Of a DNA stretch of 64,000 nt, positions 18,804 through 28,777 are shown in pieces. The notes beneath the pieces were generated by a model that was not told where the DNA came from, did not search any database, and worked only from the letters and a program-made list of their open reading frames with translations. Numbering within the stretch: the stretch's first letter is position 1; every line of letters begins with the position of its first letter. This DNA is from Paludibacter sp. (GTDB lineage Bacteria; Bacteroidota; Bacteroidia; Bacteroidales; Paludibacteraceae). The position numbers were made by a program, and so were the translations under genes. The stretch spans positions 463,667-527,666 of the forward strand of contig NZ_WASO01000015.1 in NCBI RefSeq assembly GCF_009712605.1, given 5' to 3'.

Positions 18804-18954
18804 TATTTAAGTAAAAAAACAGATGTTTTTTATCTCTGTTGATATTCAATGAGTTGTATATTGATAACCGAGTGTTGGTGAAAACGAGATGATTATAAAG
18901 GAAACGCAATTCAATAAAACGACTTCCCGATCAGATAAGTAAAAGTATTCGTAC

Positions 18955-18962
18955 TATATTTG
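18955..18962 (+). promoter_or_regulatory. Candidate -7 box for the second SusCD operon
   Basis: TATATTTG is an exact TAnnTTTG match, placed so that transcription would start near 18969, about 20 bases before the SusC ATG at 18990. No clear -33 TTG is seen at normal spacing, so an activator or alternative sigma input is possible. Confidence 0.5.
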
Positions 18963-18989
18963 CTTAATAATCTACACTAACCCAAAACG

Positions 18990-21900
18990 ATGAAGCGTTT
19001 ATTGATATTAGCTGTGATTTGTTACTCAACTGTGGTATTCGCCCAGGTTAAAAAAGTGACCATAACTCTTCAAAATGCCACTGTAAAAACAGCATTGGAA
19101 GTCTTACAAAAACAAACAGATCTTTCTCTGTGGTTCAATACCCGTGATGTAGATCTGAATAAGAGTGTGTCTGTGAAGTTACAGTCAAAATCAATAGACG
19201 AGGCGCTCGACGCTATACTTGCCGGTCAGCAGGTTTGTTATGAACTGAAGTCTGATCATATAGTCATTACCAGAAAAACTAATTTTAGCCTGTCGCAACA
19301 AAACCAGACTACCACAGTAGATCGAAAAGTGAATGGTACTGTTACTGATGAAAACGGCCAACCGATGCAGAACGTAGTAGTGAGAGAGAGACGGTCCCGG
19401 GTTGGAACTATTACCGACGAAAACGGGCGATTTTCACTCAATATCCCGGCAGATACAAAAACGTTACAATTCTCATGTCTGGGAATGTTACCTTTGGAGT
19501 TACCTGCATATAATGGCATGAAAGTGCAAATGCAACAAGATGACCGCGAAATGGGTGAAGTAGTAGTAACTGCATTAGATATTAAAAGAGATAAAAAATC
19601 GCTTCCTTATTCATCTCAATCTATTGACGCGGATGAAATATCAAAAGGGAGAGATATGAATTTGGCTTCAAGCCTGAGTGGAACAGTATCAGGTATTAAC
19701 TTATTGCAAAGTGAATCGGGAGCCGGAGGTTCAACCAAAATTACTTTAAGAGGACCCAAAAACATTACATCAACCAACCAGCCTCTCTTTGTCATTGACG
19801 GGGTTCCGGTATCTAATTACCAGACATCAGATCCGTATGGATTTTATTCCGGTCGTGACAGTGGTGATGGATTATCCAATATAAATCCTGACGAAATTGA
19901 AAGCATGACCATACTGAAAGGTGCAAATGCGGCGGCTCTTTATGGTAGTCAGGGCTCAAACGGAGTAATTCTGATTACCACAAAAAAAGGGATAGCAGGG
20001 AATACTAAAATTACCTTGAATTCGGGTGTTAAGTTTACATCTGTTTCAGAATATCCTCAGTTACAGTATGAATATGGACAAACGTCATTGGGTGCGGATG
20101 ACAGCTGGGGCGCAAAAGGGAATTACAAGAATATAATCAAAGATTTTTTTAATACAGGAACCACGATTCAAAACAGTATTGCTTTGAGCGGAGGTAACGA
20201 CAGAATGACGACTTATTTTTCTTATGGCAATGCTTTCTCCTCGGGCGTAATGCCTACCAACAGCTATGCGAAGAACAATGTCAGTTTCCGTCAAACTTCG
20301 GCATTCCTCGAAAACCGGCTCTCGGTTTCGTCAAATGTGATGCTGACAACCGAAAGCCTTCATAATACTATATTGAACGGGTATTACTGGAATCCTCTTT
20401 TGGGATTGTATAATTTTCCCAGGGGACTCGACTTTACATATTACAAGAACAATTATCAGAAACTAAATACTACCCGTAATATAATGGCTCAAAACTGGCC
20501 GATAACGGGTAATGCAGAAGGAGAGATGAATCCTTACTGGATATTGAACAATGATCCGGATGATACAAAAACGAAACGTATAATAGGTAATGTTACTCTG
20601 AAATATAATCTGATGAAGGGGGTGACAATCTCAGCACGTGGTAACTATGATTATACTAATCAGCTGTATGAAATGAAGGCGAAAGCTACTTCCAGTCCTG
20701 TGTTGGTGAGTGACAACGGCCGTTATATTTACTCAAATCTCGACAGTTGGCAAGCGTACGGAGATGTTTTACTGACATTTGATAACCCGATTTCAAAAAA
20801 TATTGACCTTCATGCTGTATTAGGTGCAGCGTATCAGAAAAAAGTAGTGGGTGATGGTCTTTATATAGATAGCAATGTTTACGGACTGACTATCGTCAAT
20901 AATTTTACAATACAAAACATAGCATCTCTATTAGCATTTAATAACTCCCAAACGATTTCATCACGGATTGCTAAAGAATCGGTTTTTGGAAATATATCAC
21001 TGGGTTACAAAGGATTGCTGTATTTAGATTTGTCCGGGCGTAACGACTGGGCTTCATCATTGGCGTTTACAGGACATCTGGCTTATTTTTACCCTTCAGT
21101 CGGAGTGTCTTTGATCATGAGTCAGATGCTAAGGTTGCCTAAATTTGTTAGTTTTGCTAAGTTAAGAGCTTCATTTGCAGAAGTCAGTAACGAAATCCCG
21201 TCGTTTATGACCAACGTGACCGGTAGTGTTTCTTCCAACGGCTATACCGGTAGTTTTGTGAAGTCGTTTACGGAACTAAAGCCTGAAATGTCTGATAATT
21301 ATGAAGCCGGCTTGGAACTCAGACTGTTTAGTAACCGGTTGGGTATAGACTTTACTTGTTATCAGATTGAAAACCGAGATCAGTATCTGCAATTGCAGGC
21401 GCCATCGGGGTCTGGATATACAGCATATTATGTCAATGCAGGAAATGTTCGAACGAAGGGAGTTGAGATTGCTATGACAGCAACGCCGGTATCAAACAAA
21501 ACGTTTATCTGGAACTCGATTGTGAATTTTAGTTCGAACCATAATAAAATCACAACATTGGGTAATCAGTTAACCGGCTATTATACCATTCCTGGGGGAG
21601 GAGAGGGTTATGATATGAAGGTAGTGACCGGAGGCTCGATGGGAGATCTTTATACATTTGCATATGTTCGTGATGCGAAAGGCAATATTGTGCTTGACGA
21701 TCGTCATGTGCCGGTCAAAACAACTATAGAAAAAAAAGTAGGGAATGCGAATCCGGCCTGGATGTTGGGATGGAATAATAAGTTTGCATATAAGAATATT
21801 CAGTTTAGTTTTATTGTCGATGGTAAGTTTGGCGGTAAGTATATTTCAATGACACAGGCTTATCTTGATCGCAATGGAGTTACCAAGGTTACTGCGGATG

Positions 21901-22277
21901 CCAGAAATGCGGGAGGAGTTTATGTGTCAGGAGTAATGACCGATGGAACGCCCTGGTCGGGGATGGTTGATGCGAAGGAATATTATACGGGAACGGCAGG
22001 TCGCGGAGGTATAATGGAGCAATACGTTTATGACGCTACTAATGTACGTTTGCGTCAGGCTGCGTTAGGATATACATTTAGCTTTAATAAGGCAAAAAAC
22101 CGATGGTTCAAAGATCTTACACTTTCATTGATTACATCGAACCTGTTCTTCTTTTACAAAAAGGCACCCGGGAATCCCAACATGACAATCAGTACGGGTA
22201 ATGGAACACAGGCTGTGGAAAATTTCGGATTGCCTCCTGTAAGAAGCTATGCATTTAATCTTAAACTGAACATGTAA
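18990..22277 (+). CDS. SusC-like TonB-dependent transporter with STN signalling domain, pair 2
   Basis: The protein has 1095 residues and a signal peptide ending VFAQ. Residues about 20-90 form an STN (secretin/TonB N-terminal) domain, as in FecA-type signalling receptors. A carboxypeptidase-D-like domain follows (about 108-185), then VVVTALDIKRD as a TonB-box-like element, the plug (PLFVIDGVP, ALYGSQGSNGVILI) and the barrel, ending LKLNM. The STN domain is the expected contact for the FecR anti-sigma at 12649-13644, so this protein is probably both importer and sensor. Blocks such as APSGSGY and SGRNDWAS are shared with the first SusC, pointing to a duplication followed by divergence. Confidence 0.95.
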   Translation: MKRLLILAVICYSTVVFAQVKKVTITLQNATVKTALEVLQKQTDLSLWFNTRDVDLNKSVSVKLQSKSIDEALDAILAGQQVCYELKSDHIVITRKTNFSLSQQNQTTTVDRKVNGTVTDENGQPMQNVVVRERRSRVGTITDENGRFSLNIPADTKTLQFSCLGMLPLELPAYNGMKVQMQQDDREMGEVVVTALDIKRDKKSLPYSSQSIDADEISKGRDMNLASSLSGTVSGINLLQSESGAGGSTKITLRGPKNITSTNQPLFVIDGVPVSNYQTSDPYGFYSGRDSGDGLSNINPDEIESMTILKGANAAALYGSQGSNGVILITTKKGIAGNTKITLNSGVKFTSVSEYPQLQYEYGQTSLGADDSWGAKGNYKNIIKDFFNTGTTIQNSIALSGGNDRMTTYFSYGNAFSSGVMPTNSYAKNNVSFRQTSAFLENRLSVSSNVMLTTESLHNTILNGYYWNPLLGLYNFPRGLDFTYYKNNYQKLNTTRNIMAQNWPITGNAEGEMNPYWILNNDPDDTKTKRIIGNVTLKYNLMKGVTISARGNYDYTNQLYEMKAKATSSPVLVSDNGRYIYSNLDSWQAYGDVLLTFDNPISKNIDLHAVLGAAYQKKVVGDGLYIDSNVYGLTIVNNFTIQNIASLLAFNNSQTISSRIAKESVFGNISLGYKGLLYLDLSGRNDWASSLAFTGHLAYFYPSVGVSLIMSQMLRLPKFVSFAKLRASFAEVSNEIPSFMTNVTGSVSSNGYTGSFVKSFTELKPEMSDNYEAGLELRLFSNRLGIDFTCYQIENRDQYLQLQAPSGSGYTAYYVNAGNVRTKGVEIAMTATPVSNKTFIWNSIVNFSSNHNKITTLGNQLTGYYTIPGGGEGYDMKVVTGGSMGDLYTFAYVRDAKGNIVLDDRHVPVKTTIEKKVGNANPAWMLGWNNKFAYKNIQFSFIVDGKFGGKYISMTQAYLDRNGVTKVTADARNAGGVYVSGVMTDGTPWSGMVDAKEYYTGTAGRGGIMEQYVYDATNVRLRQAALGYTFSFNKAKNRWFKDLTLSLITSNLFFFYKKAPGNPNMTISTGNGTQAVENFGLPPVRSYAFNLKLNM

Positions 22278-22296
22278 TTGTTGTATTGTGGCAAAA

Positions 22297-23862
22297 ATGC
22301 GCAACATATTATTTTTACCCTTGTTGATACTAATCCTTGGAAGTTGTACCGGTACTTTTGAGGAGACGAATACCAATCCTTACGGTGTGACGCAGCAGGA
22401 TTTGTTGCAGGATAATATGATTGTGGGCAATTATTTTTATGGTTTACAGCAATATATATATACCATCTACGGAGACCTGCAGGTAGAGCAAAACCTGACC
22501 GGAGATGCATTTGCTCAATACATGGTTACTCCGACTCCATTTATGTCGAACAGGAACAACCTGACTTATAAATTTGTATGGTATAGCAATCGCTGGAACA
22601 ACGATTACGCGAACGTAATGCCGATAATTCTCAACTTCCAGCGCTTAAAGATAGATAAACAATATCCGAATTTTTATGCATGGGCAACGGTTCTGAAAAT
22701 TTTTTCCATGCACAGGGTGACAGATGATTATGGGCCGATTATTTACAGCAATTATGGATCTTCTGATGCTATCATCAATTACGATTCACAACAAAAAGTT
22801 TATTACTCGTTCTTCTCAGAACTGGATTCGGCCATTAATATGCTCAGTTCATATGCGGGGCAAAGTACAGGCGTTTTCAAAAAGTTTGACCTTGTTTACG
22901 GCGGCAATGTGGTGAAATGGATCAGAGCAGCCAACTCTCTGCGGCTCCGTCTGGCCATACGTATCTCAAAAGTGGATCCCGCAAAAGCGAAACTTGAAGC
23001 TGAAAAAGCTGTGAGTCAGTCTTATGGTGTGATTGAAGATAACAGTGATAATTTCATGGTGGCTCTCAACAGTTATACACATCCATTATGGACTTTCAGT
23101 AATGGGTGGAGCGACTCCCGTATGTGTGCTACGATGGGTTCAATTTTGGGTGGATATAAAGATCCCCGTTTGCCCATCTATTTCAGCCCGGCAACCGACG
23201 TTTCTATAGCGGGTAAATATGTAGGCATTCGTCAGGGTATTGACATCCCCTCGAAGAGCACATATGTGGATTTTGCAAGTATCGGTTCCATGTATGAGAC
23301 AACAAAATATGTGCAGATAATGACCGCTGCTGAAGTGGCATTCCTTAGAGCAGAAGGAGCTCTGAGAGGATGGAATATGAGGGGGACTGCGGCTTATTTC
23401 TATAATCAGGGGATAAACCTGTCTTTAAGCCAATACGGATTGTCAAGTAACTATCCGGTTTACTCGAATGACAGTACAAGTACATTTGCGTCTTACGTTG
23501 ATCCAAAGAATGCGACAAATAATTTTGCTCCTTCCAGCAATATTACAATTAAGTGGGATGAGAGTGCAACTCAGGAGCAAAAACTGGAACGGATTATTAC
23601 CCAAAAATGGATTGCCCTTTTCCCTGACGGGCAGGAAGCATGGTCCGAATTCCGGCGTACCGGCTATCCGAAACTGTTGCCGGTAGTAGTGAATTATAGC
23701 GGAGGAACCATCAGTACCAAAGATTTTGTACGTCGAACGCCTTATCCCGATGATGAGTACCTGACGAATCCTGATGGAATTGCAGGCGGTCTGCTCTTGC
23801 TAGGAGGACCGGATACCGGGGGAACACGTGTGTGGTGGGATACCGGAGGAGCTAACTTTTGA
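22297..23862 (+). CDS. SusD-like glycan-binding surface lipoprotein, pair 2
   Basis: The protein has 521 residues from the ATG at 22297; the frame opens with GTG at 22288. The signal peptide ends in lipobox LGSC. SusD features are the length, RLRLAIRISKVDP and the late motif RIITQKWIALF...EAWSEFRRTGYP. It partners with the SusC whose stop codon lies 19 bp upstream. It is followed after 43 bp by the first fucosidase gene, so importer and enzymes are likely on one transcript. Confidence 0.94.
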   Translation: MRNILFLPLLILILGSCTGTFEETNTNPYGVTQQDLLQDNMIVGNYFYGLQQYIYTIYGDLQVEQNLTGDAFAQYMVTPTPFMSNRNNLTYKFVWYSNRWNNDYANVMPIILNFQRLKIDKQYPNFYAWATVLKIFSMHRVTDDYGPIIYSNYGSSDAIINYDSQQKVYYSFFSELDSAINMLSSYAGQSTGVFKKFDLVYGGNVVKWIRAANSLRLRLAIRISKVDPAKAKLEAEKAVSQSYGVIEDNSDNFMVALNSYTHPLWTFSNGWSDSRMCATMGSILGGYKDPRLPIYFSPATDVSIAGKYVGIRQGIDIPSKSTYVDFASIGSMYETTKYVQIMTAAEVAFLRAEGALRGWNMRGTAAYFYNQGINLSLSQYGLSSNYPVYSNDSTSTFASYVDPKNATNNFAPSSNITIKWDESATQEQKLERIITQKWIALFPDGQEAWSEFRRTGYPKLLPVVVNYSGGTISTKDFVRRTPYPDDEYLTNPDGIAGGLLLLGGPDTGGTRVWWDTGGANF

Positions 23863-23905
23863 TGAAACGAGACGATGATTATTAGCTTTTTATTTTGAAA
23901 TATTT

Positions 23906-25333
23906 ATGAGACAGTTTATTTATTTGATTTTTGCGGTAATATTGTTTCCTGTTGATCTTTGTGCTCAGGAAAATAATCTGCATCACCAGTCGTCAACTTA
24001 CCAATGGCCTACTGATCCCGAAGTGAGGACTAAGCTGGACACCTGGCAGGATCAGAAGTTTGGAATGTTGATTCATTGGGGATTATATGCAGTGCCCGGC
24101 ATTATCGAGTCGTGGCAAATTTGCTCTGAACCTTGGATTGAACGCGACAGTACCATGACGTATGATGAATACAAACAGTGGTACTGGGGACTTAAAAAGG
24201 ATTTCAATCCTGTAAAATTCAATCCCGAACAGTGGGCTCTGGCCGCAAAAGATGCGGGCATGAAATACGTTGTGTTCACAACCAAACATCACGACGGTTT
24301 CTGCATGTTTGACACTAAACAGACCGACTTCAAAATAACTAACGGTCCGTTTGCTTCCAATCCCCGTGCTGATGTGGCAAAATATGTTTTTCAGGCATTC
24401 CGTGATCAGGGCTTCATGATCGGGGCTTATTTCTCAAAACCCGACTGGCATTCGCAGGATTTCTGGTGGTCGAAATACGCGACTCCGGATCGCAATACCA
24501 ATTACGACATACGCAAGTATCCATGGAAATGGAATCGTTTCAAACAGTTTACTTATAATCAAATCAGTGAATTGATGAATAATTACGGTTCTATTGATTT
24601 GCTTTGGCTTGATGGTGGCTGGGTGCGTCCGTTGGAAACAGTAACGGATGAAGTGCGTTCCTGGGGAGCAGCCATTCCCGCATGGAATCAGGAGGTGGAC
24701 ATTCCCCGTATTGCCGCAATGGCCCGAAAAGCTCAACCGGGCTTACTGGTGGTCGACCGTACAGTAGCCGGCCCGTATGAAAACTATCAAACACCCGAAC
24801 AAACTATTCCCGACAAGGCACTTGATCACCCGTGGGAAAGTTGCATAACATTGGGCAATGCCTGGGGCTGGGTTCCTAACGAACAATATAAATCTCCGAA
24901 AAAGGTGATTCATAAACTGATAGAAATTGTGGCTAAAGGCGGCAGTTTGTTGTTGGGCGTAGGTCCACGTGCTGACGGAACTGTTGAACTTGCTGAAGTA
25001 AAAATTTTGAAACAGATAGGCGACTGGATGAAAATTAATGGCCAGGCTATTTATGGAACCCGCATCAGCTCTGTTTTAAGAGACGGCAATACGTTCTTTA
25101 CTCAGAGCAAAGATGGCAAAACTCAGTACGCTTTGGTTTGCCTGCCCGAAGGACAATCAGTTCCAAAAACCGTTGAGTGGAAAGGGAATGTGCCTAAAAA
25201 AGGAGCTAAAATGATGTTGATCTCTTCCGGCACAAAAGTGAAATGGACTGTCGTGGGTGACATTGTCAAAGTAACCTTGCCTGCATCTTTCTCTAAAAAA
25301 GGAGAATATCCTGCTCTCGCATTTGCATTCTGA
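23906..25333 (+). CDS. Alpha-L-fucosidase, family GH29 (first copy)
   Basis: The protein has 475 residues and a signal peptide ending LCAQ. GH29 hallmarks are FGMLIHWGLYAVPG, YVVFTTKHHDGFCMFD and the nucleophile Asp236 in LLWLDGG. The C-terminal ~90 residues form a small beta domain. It should release alpha-linked L-fucose in the periplasm or at the surface. It differs strongly from the other GH29 here (27310-28755), notably in keeping the long segment with the EPWIERDS loop, so the two probably cut different linkages (for example alpha-1,2/1,6 versus alpha-1,3/1,4). The assignment of linkage is inference. Confidence 0.92.
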   Translation: MRQFIYLIFAVILFPVDLCAQENNLHHQSSTYQWPTDPEVRTKLDTWQDQKFGMLIHWGLYAVPGIIESWQICSEPWIERDSTMTYDEYKQWYWGLKKDFNPVKFNPEQWALAAKDAGMKYVVFTTKHHDGFCMFDTKQTDFKITNGPFASNPRADVAKYVFQAFRDQGFMIGAYFSKPDWHSQDFWWSKYATPDRNTNYDIRKYPWKWNRFKQFTYNQISELMNNYGSIDLLWLDGGWVRPLETVTDEVRSWGAAIPAWNQEVDIPRIAAMARKAQPGLLVVDRTVAGPYENYQTPEQTIPDKALDHPWESCITLGNAWGWVPNEQYKSPKKVIHKLIEIVAKGGSLLLGVGPRADGTVELAEVKILKQIGDWMKINGQAIYGTRISSVLRDGNTFFTQSKDGKTQYALVCLPEGQSVPKTVEWKGNVPKKGAKMMLISSGTKVKWTVVGDIVKVTLPASFSKKGEYPALAFAF

Positions 25334-25422
25334 AAGAATGACAGGTGCTGTTGATTTACGCGTTGTTGATGTATCTGCCGGAATTATAATGTTTTTCCGG
25401 TATCAGATATAAAAAAACTCAG

Positions 25423-27285
25423 ATGAATAAACTTTTCATACTATTCTTTGGGCTGATTGCATTTCCGGTAATGACATCTGCCCAAACCGGAAGTTTTGCC
25501 GAGCCTGTGCGTTATGTAGGTGGCGAAATTGCCGATCCTACAGTGCACGATGGCAAACTGCGTTTGGCAGTTGGAGTGGAAAACCGTCAGGTGTTGCGGG
25601 CAAACCGTATGCATCCGGAAATGGCAGACAACTTTGGTTGGACCTACAATCATGCTCCCAATATTGCATATTGGAACAAGAGGTTCTTTCTGCAATATAT
25701 CAGCGGTGCAATTGACGAACATGTAGCTCCGGTTCACACCATGCTGGCAACCTCTCCTGATGGGCGAAACTGGTCAAAGCCTCAGGTTGTTTTCCCTGAA
25801 TATAAAGCACCGGCAGGGGTTAAAATTCCCGAAGGTTATACCGGCTACATGATGCATCAGCGGATGGGCTTTTACGTGGCTCCGGATGGTCGTTTGCTGG
25901 TTCTGGGCTTTTATGGGCACACAGAACATCCTTTCGGTAAAGGCGGAATCGGCAGGGTAGTGCGCGAAGTTTACAAGGATGGCTCGTTTGGCCCCATTTA
26001 TTTTATCCGTTACAGCAGTTATAACAATTGGAACGAAAGCAATACCAGCTATCCGTTTTATACAAAATCGACCGATAAAGGGTTTGTTGTTGCTTGTAAA
26101 TCATTGCTGGCCGACAAACTAATGACATTGCAATGGCTTGACGAAGATACCGGTAAAGACGACAATTATTTTCCGCTTGGAGCGGCCCGTGACAGCCTGG
26201 AAGCAACCAGTTTCTATCATCGTAAAGACGGTAAAGTGGTGTTTCTATGGAAAAAATCGATGTGCGCTCTTTCGGATAATGAAGGAGCAACAGTCTCTCA
26301 TCCAGTGAAAGCGCCGACACTGATTATGCCGGGAGGAAAAAACTGGGGGCAGCAGACGAAGGACGGGCGTTTTGCCATGGTTTACAATCCGATAGCTACA
26401 CAGGAGTATCGTTATCCTTTGATTGTGGTAACCGGCGATGATGGCATAATTTACGATAATATGCTGGTCGTACACGGCGAAGTGCCTGCCAGACGTTTCT
26501 TTGGTCGTTGGAAGGATTTTGGTCCCAACTATACCCGTGGTATTGTGGAGGGAAACGGTAATCCTCCGGGCAATGATATGTGGCTCACCTATAGTGTGAA
26601 CAAGGAAGATATCTGGGTAAGCCGGGTGCCGCTTTCTGTACGCTATGCAGTAACCGGAGATGTAAATGATACATTTGATAATCTTCAGGTGAACGGTGCA
26701 GTGCCAGACTGGAATATCTATGCTCCGCAATGGGCGCCCGTCAATGTGGTTGAGTTTCCCGACACTAAAAACAAGAGTCTCGAACTTGCCGACAGCGACC
26801 CTTACGATTATGCCAAAGCGGTTCGGATTTTCCAGACAGGAACGAATGTAAGACTAAAATTTAAGATCTACCCTAAACAGAACAACAACGGTATGTTGTG
26901 CATCGACGTGAACGACCGTTATGGCAATCGTCCGGTACGTTTATGGTTCAATGAAAATGGAAATTTGTATGCACAAGACGGCAATACGCCGAAATTGCTG
27001 CAGAAATATGTTTCCGGAAAATGGTACGAGATTGCAATCGATGTCAATGCCTCTTTGAAAGGAGATTATAGTGTCGTGGTTAATGGCGAAACGGTATTGA
27101 AAAATGCACAGTTGGCAGAGGCTGTTAAGTCCGTAGAACGACTTTCTTTCTGCACGGGAGCTTATCGAAATAAACCTGACCGTACTACACCGAATCAGCA
27201 GGTAGCTCCTCCTCTTGCCGGAGCCGACGAACAAGTGCAAACAGCAATCTATTATATTGACAACGTGGATATTGTTTCGCGTTAA
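25423..27285 (+). CDS. BNR-type beta-propeller protein, possibly GH145/PL42-like
   Basis: The protein has 620 residues and a signal peptide ending TSAQ. Residues about 25-410 look like a beta-propeller with an Asp-box-like turn (SPDGRNW) and the segments NHAPNIAYWN, MHQRMGFYVAPDG, GIGRVVREVYKDGS and TYSVNKEDIWVSR. From memory this pattern resembles the family of L-rhamnose-alpha-1,4-glucuronic-acid-cutting enzymes (GH145/PL42), in which a single His is catalytic; His77 in NHAP is a candidate. That match is unverified. Residues about 420-620 form a concanavalin-like domain. It is not a canonical sialidase, since no FRIP motif is seen. It lies between two fucosidase genes, 24 bp from the second. 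Confidence 0.6.
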   Translation: MNKLFILFFGLIAFPVMTSAQTGSFAEPVRYVGGEIADPTVHDGKLRLAVGVENRQVLRANRMHPEMADNFGWTYNHAPNIAYWNKRFFLQYISGAIDEHVAPVHTMLATSPDGRNWSKPQVVFPEYKAPAGVKIPEGYTGYMMHQRMGFYVAPDGRLLVLGFYGHTEHPFGKGGIGRVVREVYKDGSFGPIYFIRYSSYNNWNESNTSYPFYTKSTDKGFVVACKSLLADKLMTLQWLDEDTGKDDNYFPLGAARDSLEATSFYHRKDGKVVFLWKKSMCALSDNEGATVSHPVKAPTLIMPGGKNWGQQTKDGRFAMVYNPIATQEYRYPLIVVTGDDGIIYDNMLVVHGEVPARRFFGRWKDFGPNYTRGIVEGNGNPPGNDMWLTYSVNKEDIWVSRVPLSVRYAVTGDVNDTFDNLQVNGAVPDWNIYAPQWAPVNVVEFPDTKNKSLELADSDPYDYAKAVRIFQTGTNVRLKFKIYPKQNNNGMLCIDVNDRYGNRPVRLWFNENGNLYAQDGNTPKLLQKYVSGKWYEIAIDVNASLKGDYSVVVNGETVLKNAQLAEAVKSVERLSFCTGAYRNKPDRTTPNQQVAPPLAGADEQVQTAIYYIDNVDIVSR

Positions 27286-27309
27286 TTGTAAAAATCAAAT
27301 ACCTAATCA

Positions 27310-28755
27310 ATGAAGAATTTTTGGATGTTGGCCTTTTTGATACTGGCTTTCTCAGTTTCAGCCCGGAAAAATGTTGCTCCACCAACTCCGGTGCTACCGA
27401 TACCTTCCAATGCCCAGCTTGCTTGGCACGATATGGAACTGAATGCGTTTATTCACTTTACAACAAATACGTTTACCGATTTGGAATGGGGCCTCGGTAG
27501 CGAAAAAGAATCAGTTTTTAATCCTTCCGGTGTTCATGCCGATCAGTGGGTGTCGGTGTTGAAAAAAGCCGGTTTCAAAGGAATTATTCTTACCTGCAAA
27601 CACCATGACGGCTTTTGCCTTTGGCCTTCGAAATATACCGAACACTCTATCAAAAACAGTCCGTATAAAAATGGAAAAGGTGATATCGTAAAGGATTTAT
27701 CCGACGAATGTAAGAAACAACAGGTGAAATTCGGCGTTTATCTCTCTCCCTGGGATCGTAATCGGGCCGACTACGGACAGCCTTCATATATAGAGTATTA
27801 CCGCAATCAATTGAAAGAATTGTTTACCACCTACGGGCCGGTTTTCGAAATGTGGTTTGATGGAGCCAACGGTGGTTCGGGTTATTACGGTGGTGCCAAC
27901 GAAACACGCAACGTGGATAAAACCAACTATTACGACTGGCCTAATACGCTGAAGCTGGTTCGGAGTATGGAACCCAATATCATTTTCTTTAGTGATGCAG
28001 GTCCCGGCGTGCGCTGGTGTGGTAATGAAGAAGGCCGTGTCAGCACTACGAACTGGAACACGATTACGCCAGATACGTTATATGCCGGTAAAACCGGAGT
28101 TGAAACGTTGCTGGGCACTGGTGCCGAAAATGGAACCAGCTGGATTCCAGCAGAGTCGGATATTTCCATTCGTCCGGGATGGTTTTATCATGCCAAGGAA
28201 GATAGTTTGGTGAAGACACCCGAAAAGCTGTTTGATATCTATATGAAAACAGTGGGTCGTGGATCGTTGATGTTGCTCAATGTGCCACCCGATCGTCGGG
28301 GAATGTTTCACGCAAATGATGTGAAAGCACTTGAAGGATTCCGGGCTTTGCTCGACCGTGAGTTCAGAACTGATCTGGCGCGTACTGCAAAAGTGAAGGT
28401 AAGCTCTGTACGTGGAAAATCGAAGCTTTATGGTAGGGCAAACCTTACCGACAATAACAAAGAAACCTACTGGGCAACAGATGATAATATGACTACGGGT
28501 ACCATTGAACTGGATTTTAAAAAAGCAGAGACAGTGAAGTATGTTGTTCTGAAAGAATACATTAAACTAGGCCAGCGCGTCAAAACCTTTAATGTTGAAG
28601 TAAATAAAAACGGACAATGGACAAAAGTGGCAGACGAAACTACCATTGGGCATAAACGCATCTTACAACTCGATCCGGTAACAACCGACAAGGTAAGAGT
28701 AAACATTACAGGCTCTAAAGCTTGTCCGGTAATTTCGGCTATAGAAATCTATTAA
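27310..28755 (+). CDS. Alpha-L-fucosidase, family GH29 (second copy) with C-terminal F5/8-type domain
   Basis: The protein has 481 residues and a signal peptide of about 18 residues. GH29 features are NAFIHFTTNTF, GIILTCKHHDGFCLWPS and the nucleophile Asp184 in EMWFDGANGG. The short catalytic domain and the GANGG loop are typical of the GH29 subgroup active on alpha-1,3/1,4-fucose of branched (Lewis-type) glycans. Residues about 345-481 match an F5/8 type C (CBM32-like) domain, which often binds galactose or GalNAc. It starts 24 bp after the propeller gene and ends 22 bp before the GH35 gene, so it is operonic. Confidence 0.92.
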   Translation: MKNFWMLAFLILAFSVSARKNVAPPTPVLPIPSNAQLAWHDMELNAFIHFTTNTFTDLEWGLGSEKESVFNPSGVHADQWVSVLKKAGFKGIILTCKHHDGFCLWPSKYTEHSIKNSPYKNGKGDIVKDLSDECKKQQVKFGVYLSPWDRNRADYGQPSYIEYYRNQLKELFTTYGPVFEMWFDGANGGSGYYGGANETRNVDKTNYYDWPNTLKLVRSMEPNIIFFSDAGPGVRWCGNEEGRVSTTNWNTITPDTLYAGKTGVETLLGTGAENGTSWIPAESDISIRPGWFYHAKEDSLVKTPEKLFDIYMKTVGRGSLMLLNVPPDRRGMFHANDVKALEGFRALLDREFRTDLARTAKVKVSSVRGKSKLYGRANLTDNNKETYWATDDNMTTGTIELDFKKAETVKYVVLKEYIKLGQRVKTFNVEVNKNGQWTKVADETTIGHKRILQLDPVTTDKVRVNITGSKACPVISAIEIY

Positions 28756-28777
28756 TTCTCAAAACTATAACCTCTTT

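Noticed and set aside
18679..18909. 76-codon minus-strand frame in the gap between the two SusCD pairs
   Set aside because: No homology sign, no promoter box, and it spans the hairpin at 18775-18803; low-complexity composition.
25423..27285. Canonical sialidase (GH33)
   Set aside because: Only one Asp-box-like turn is visible and no FRIP motif or arginine triad pattern; other propeller families fit better.
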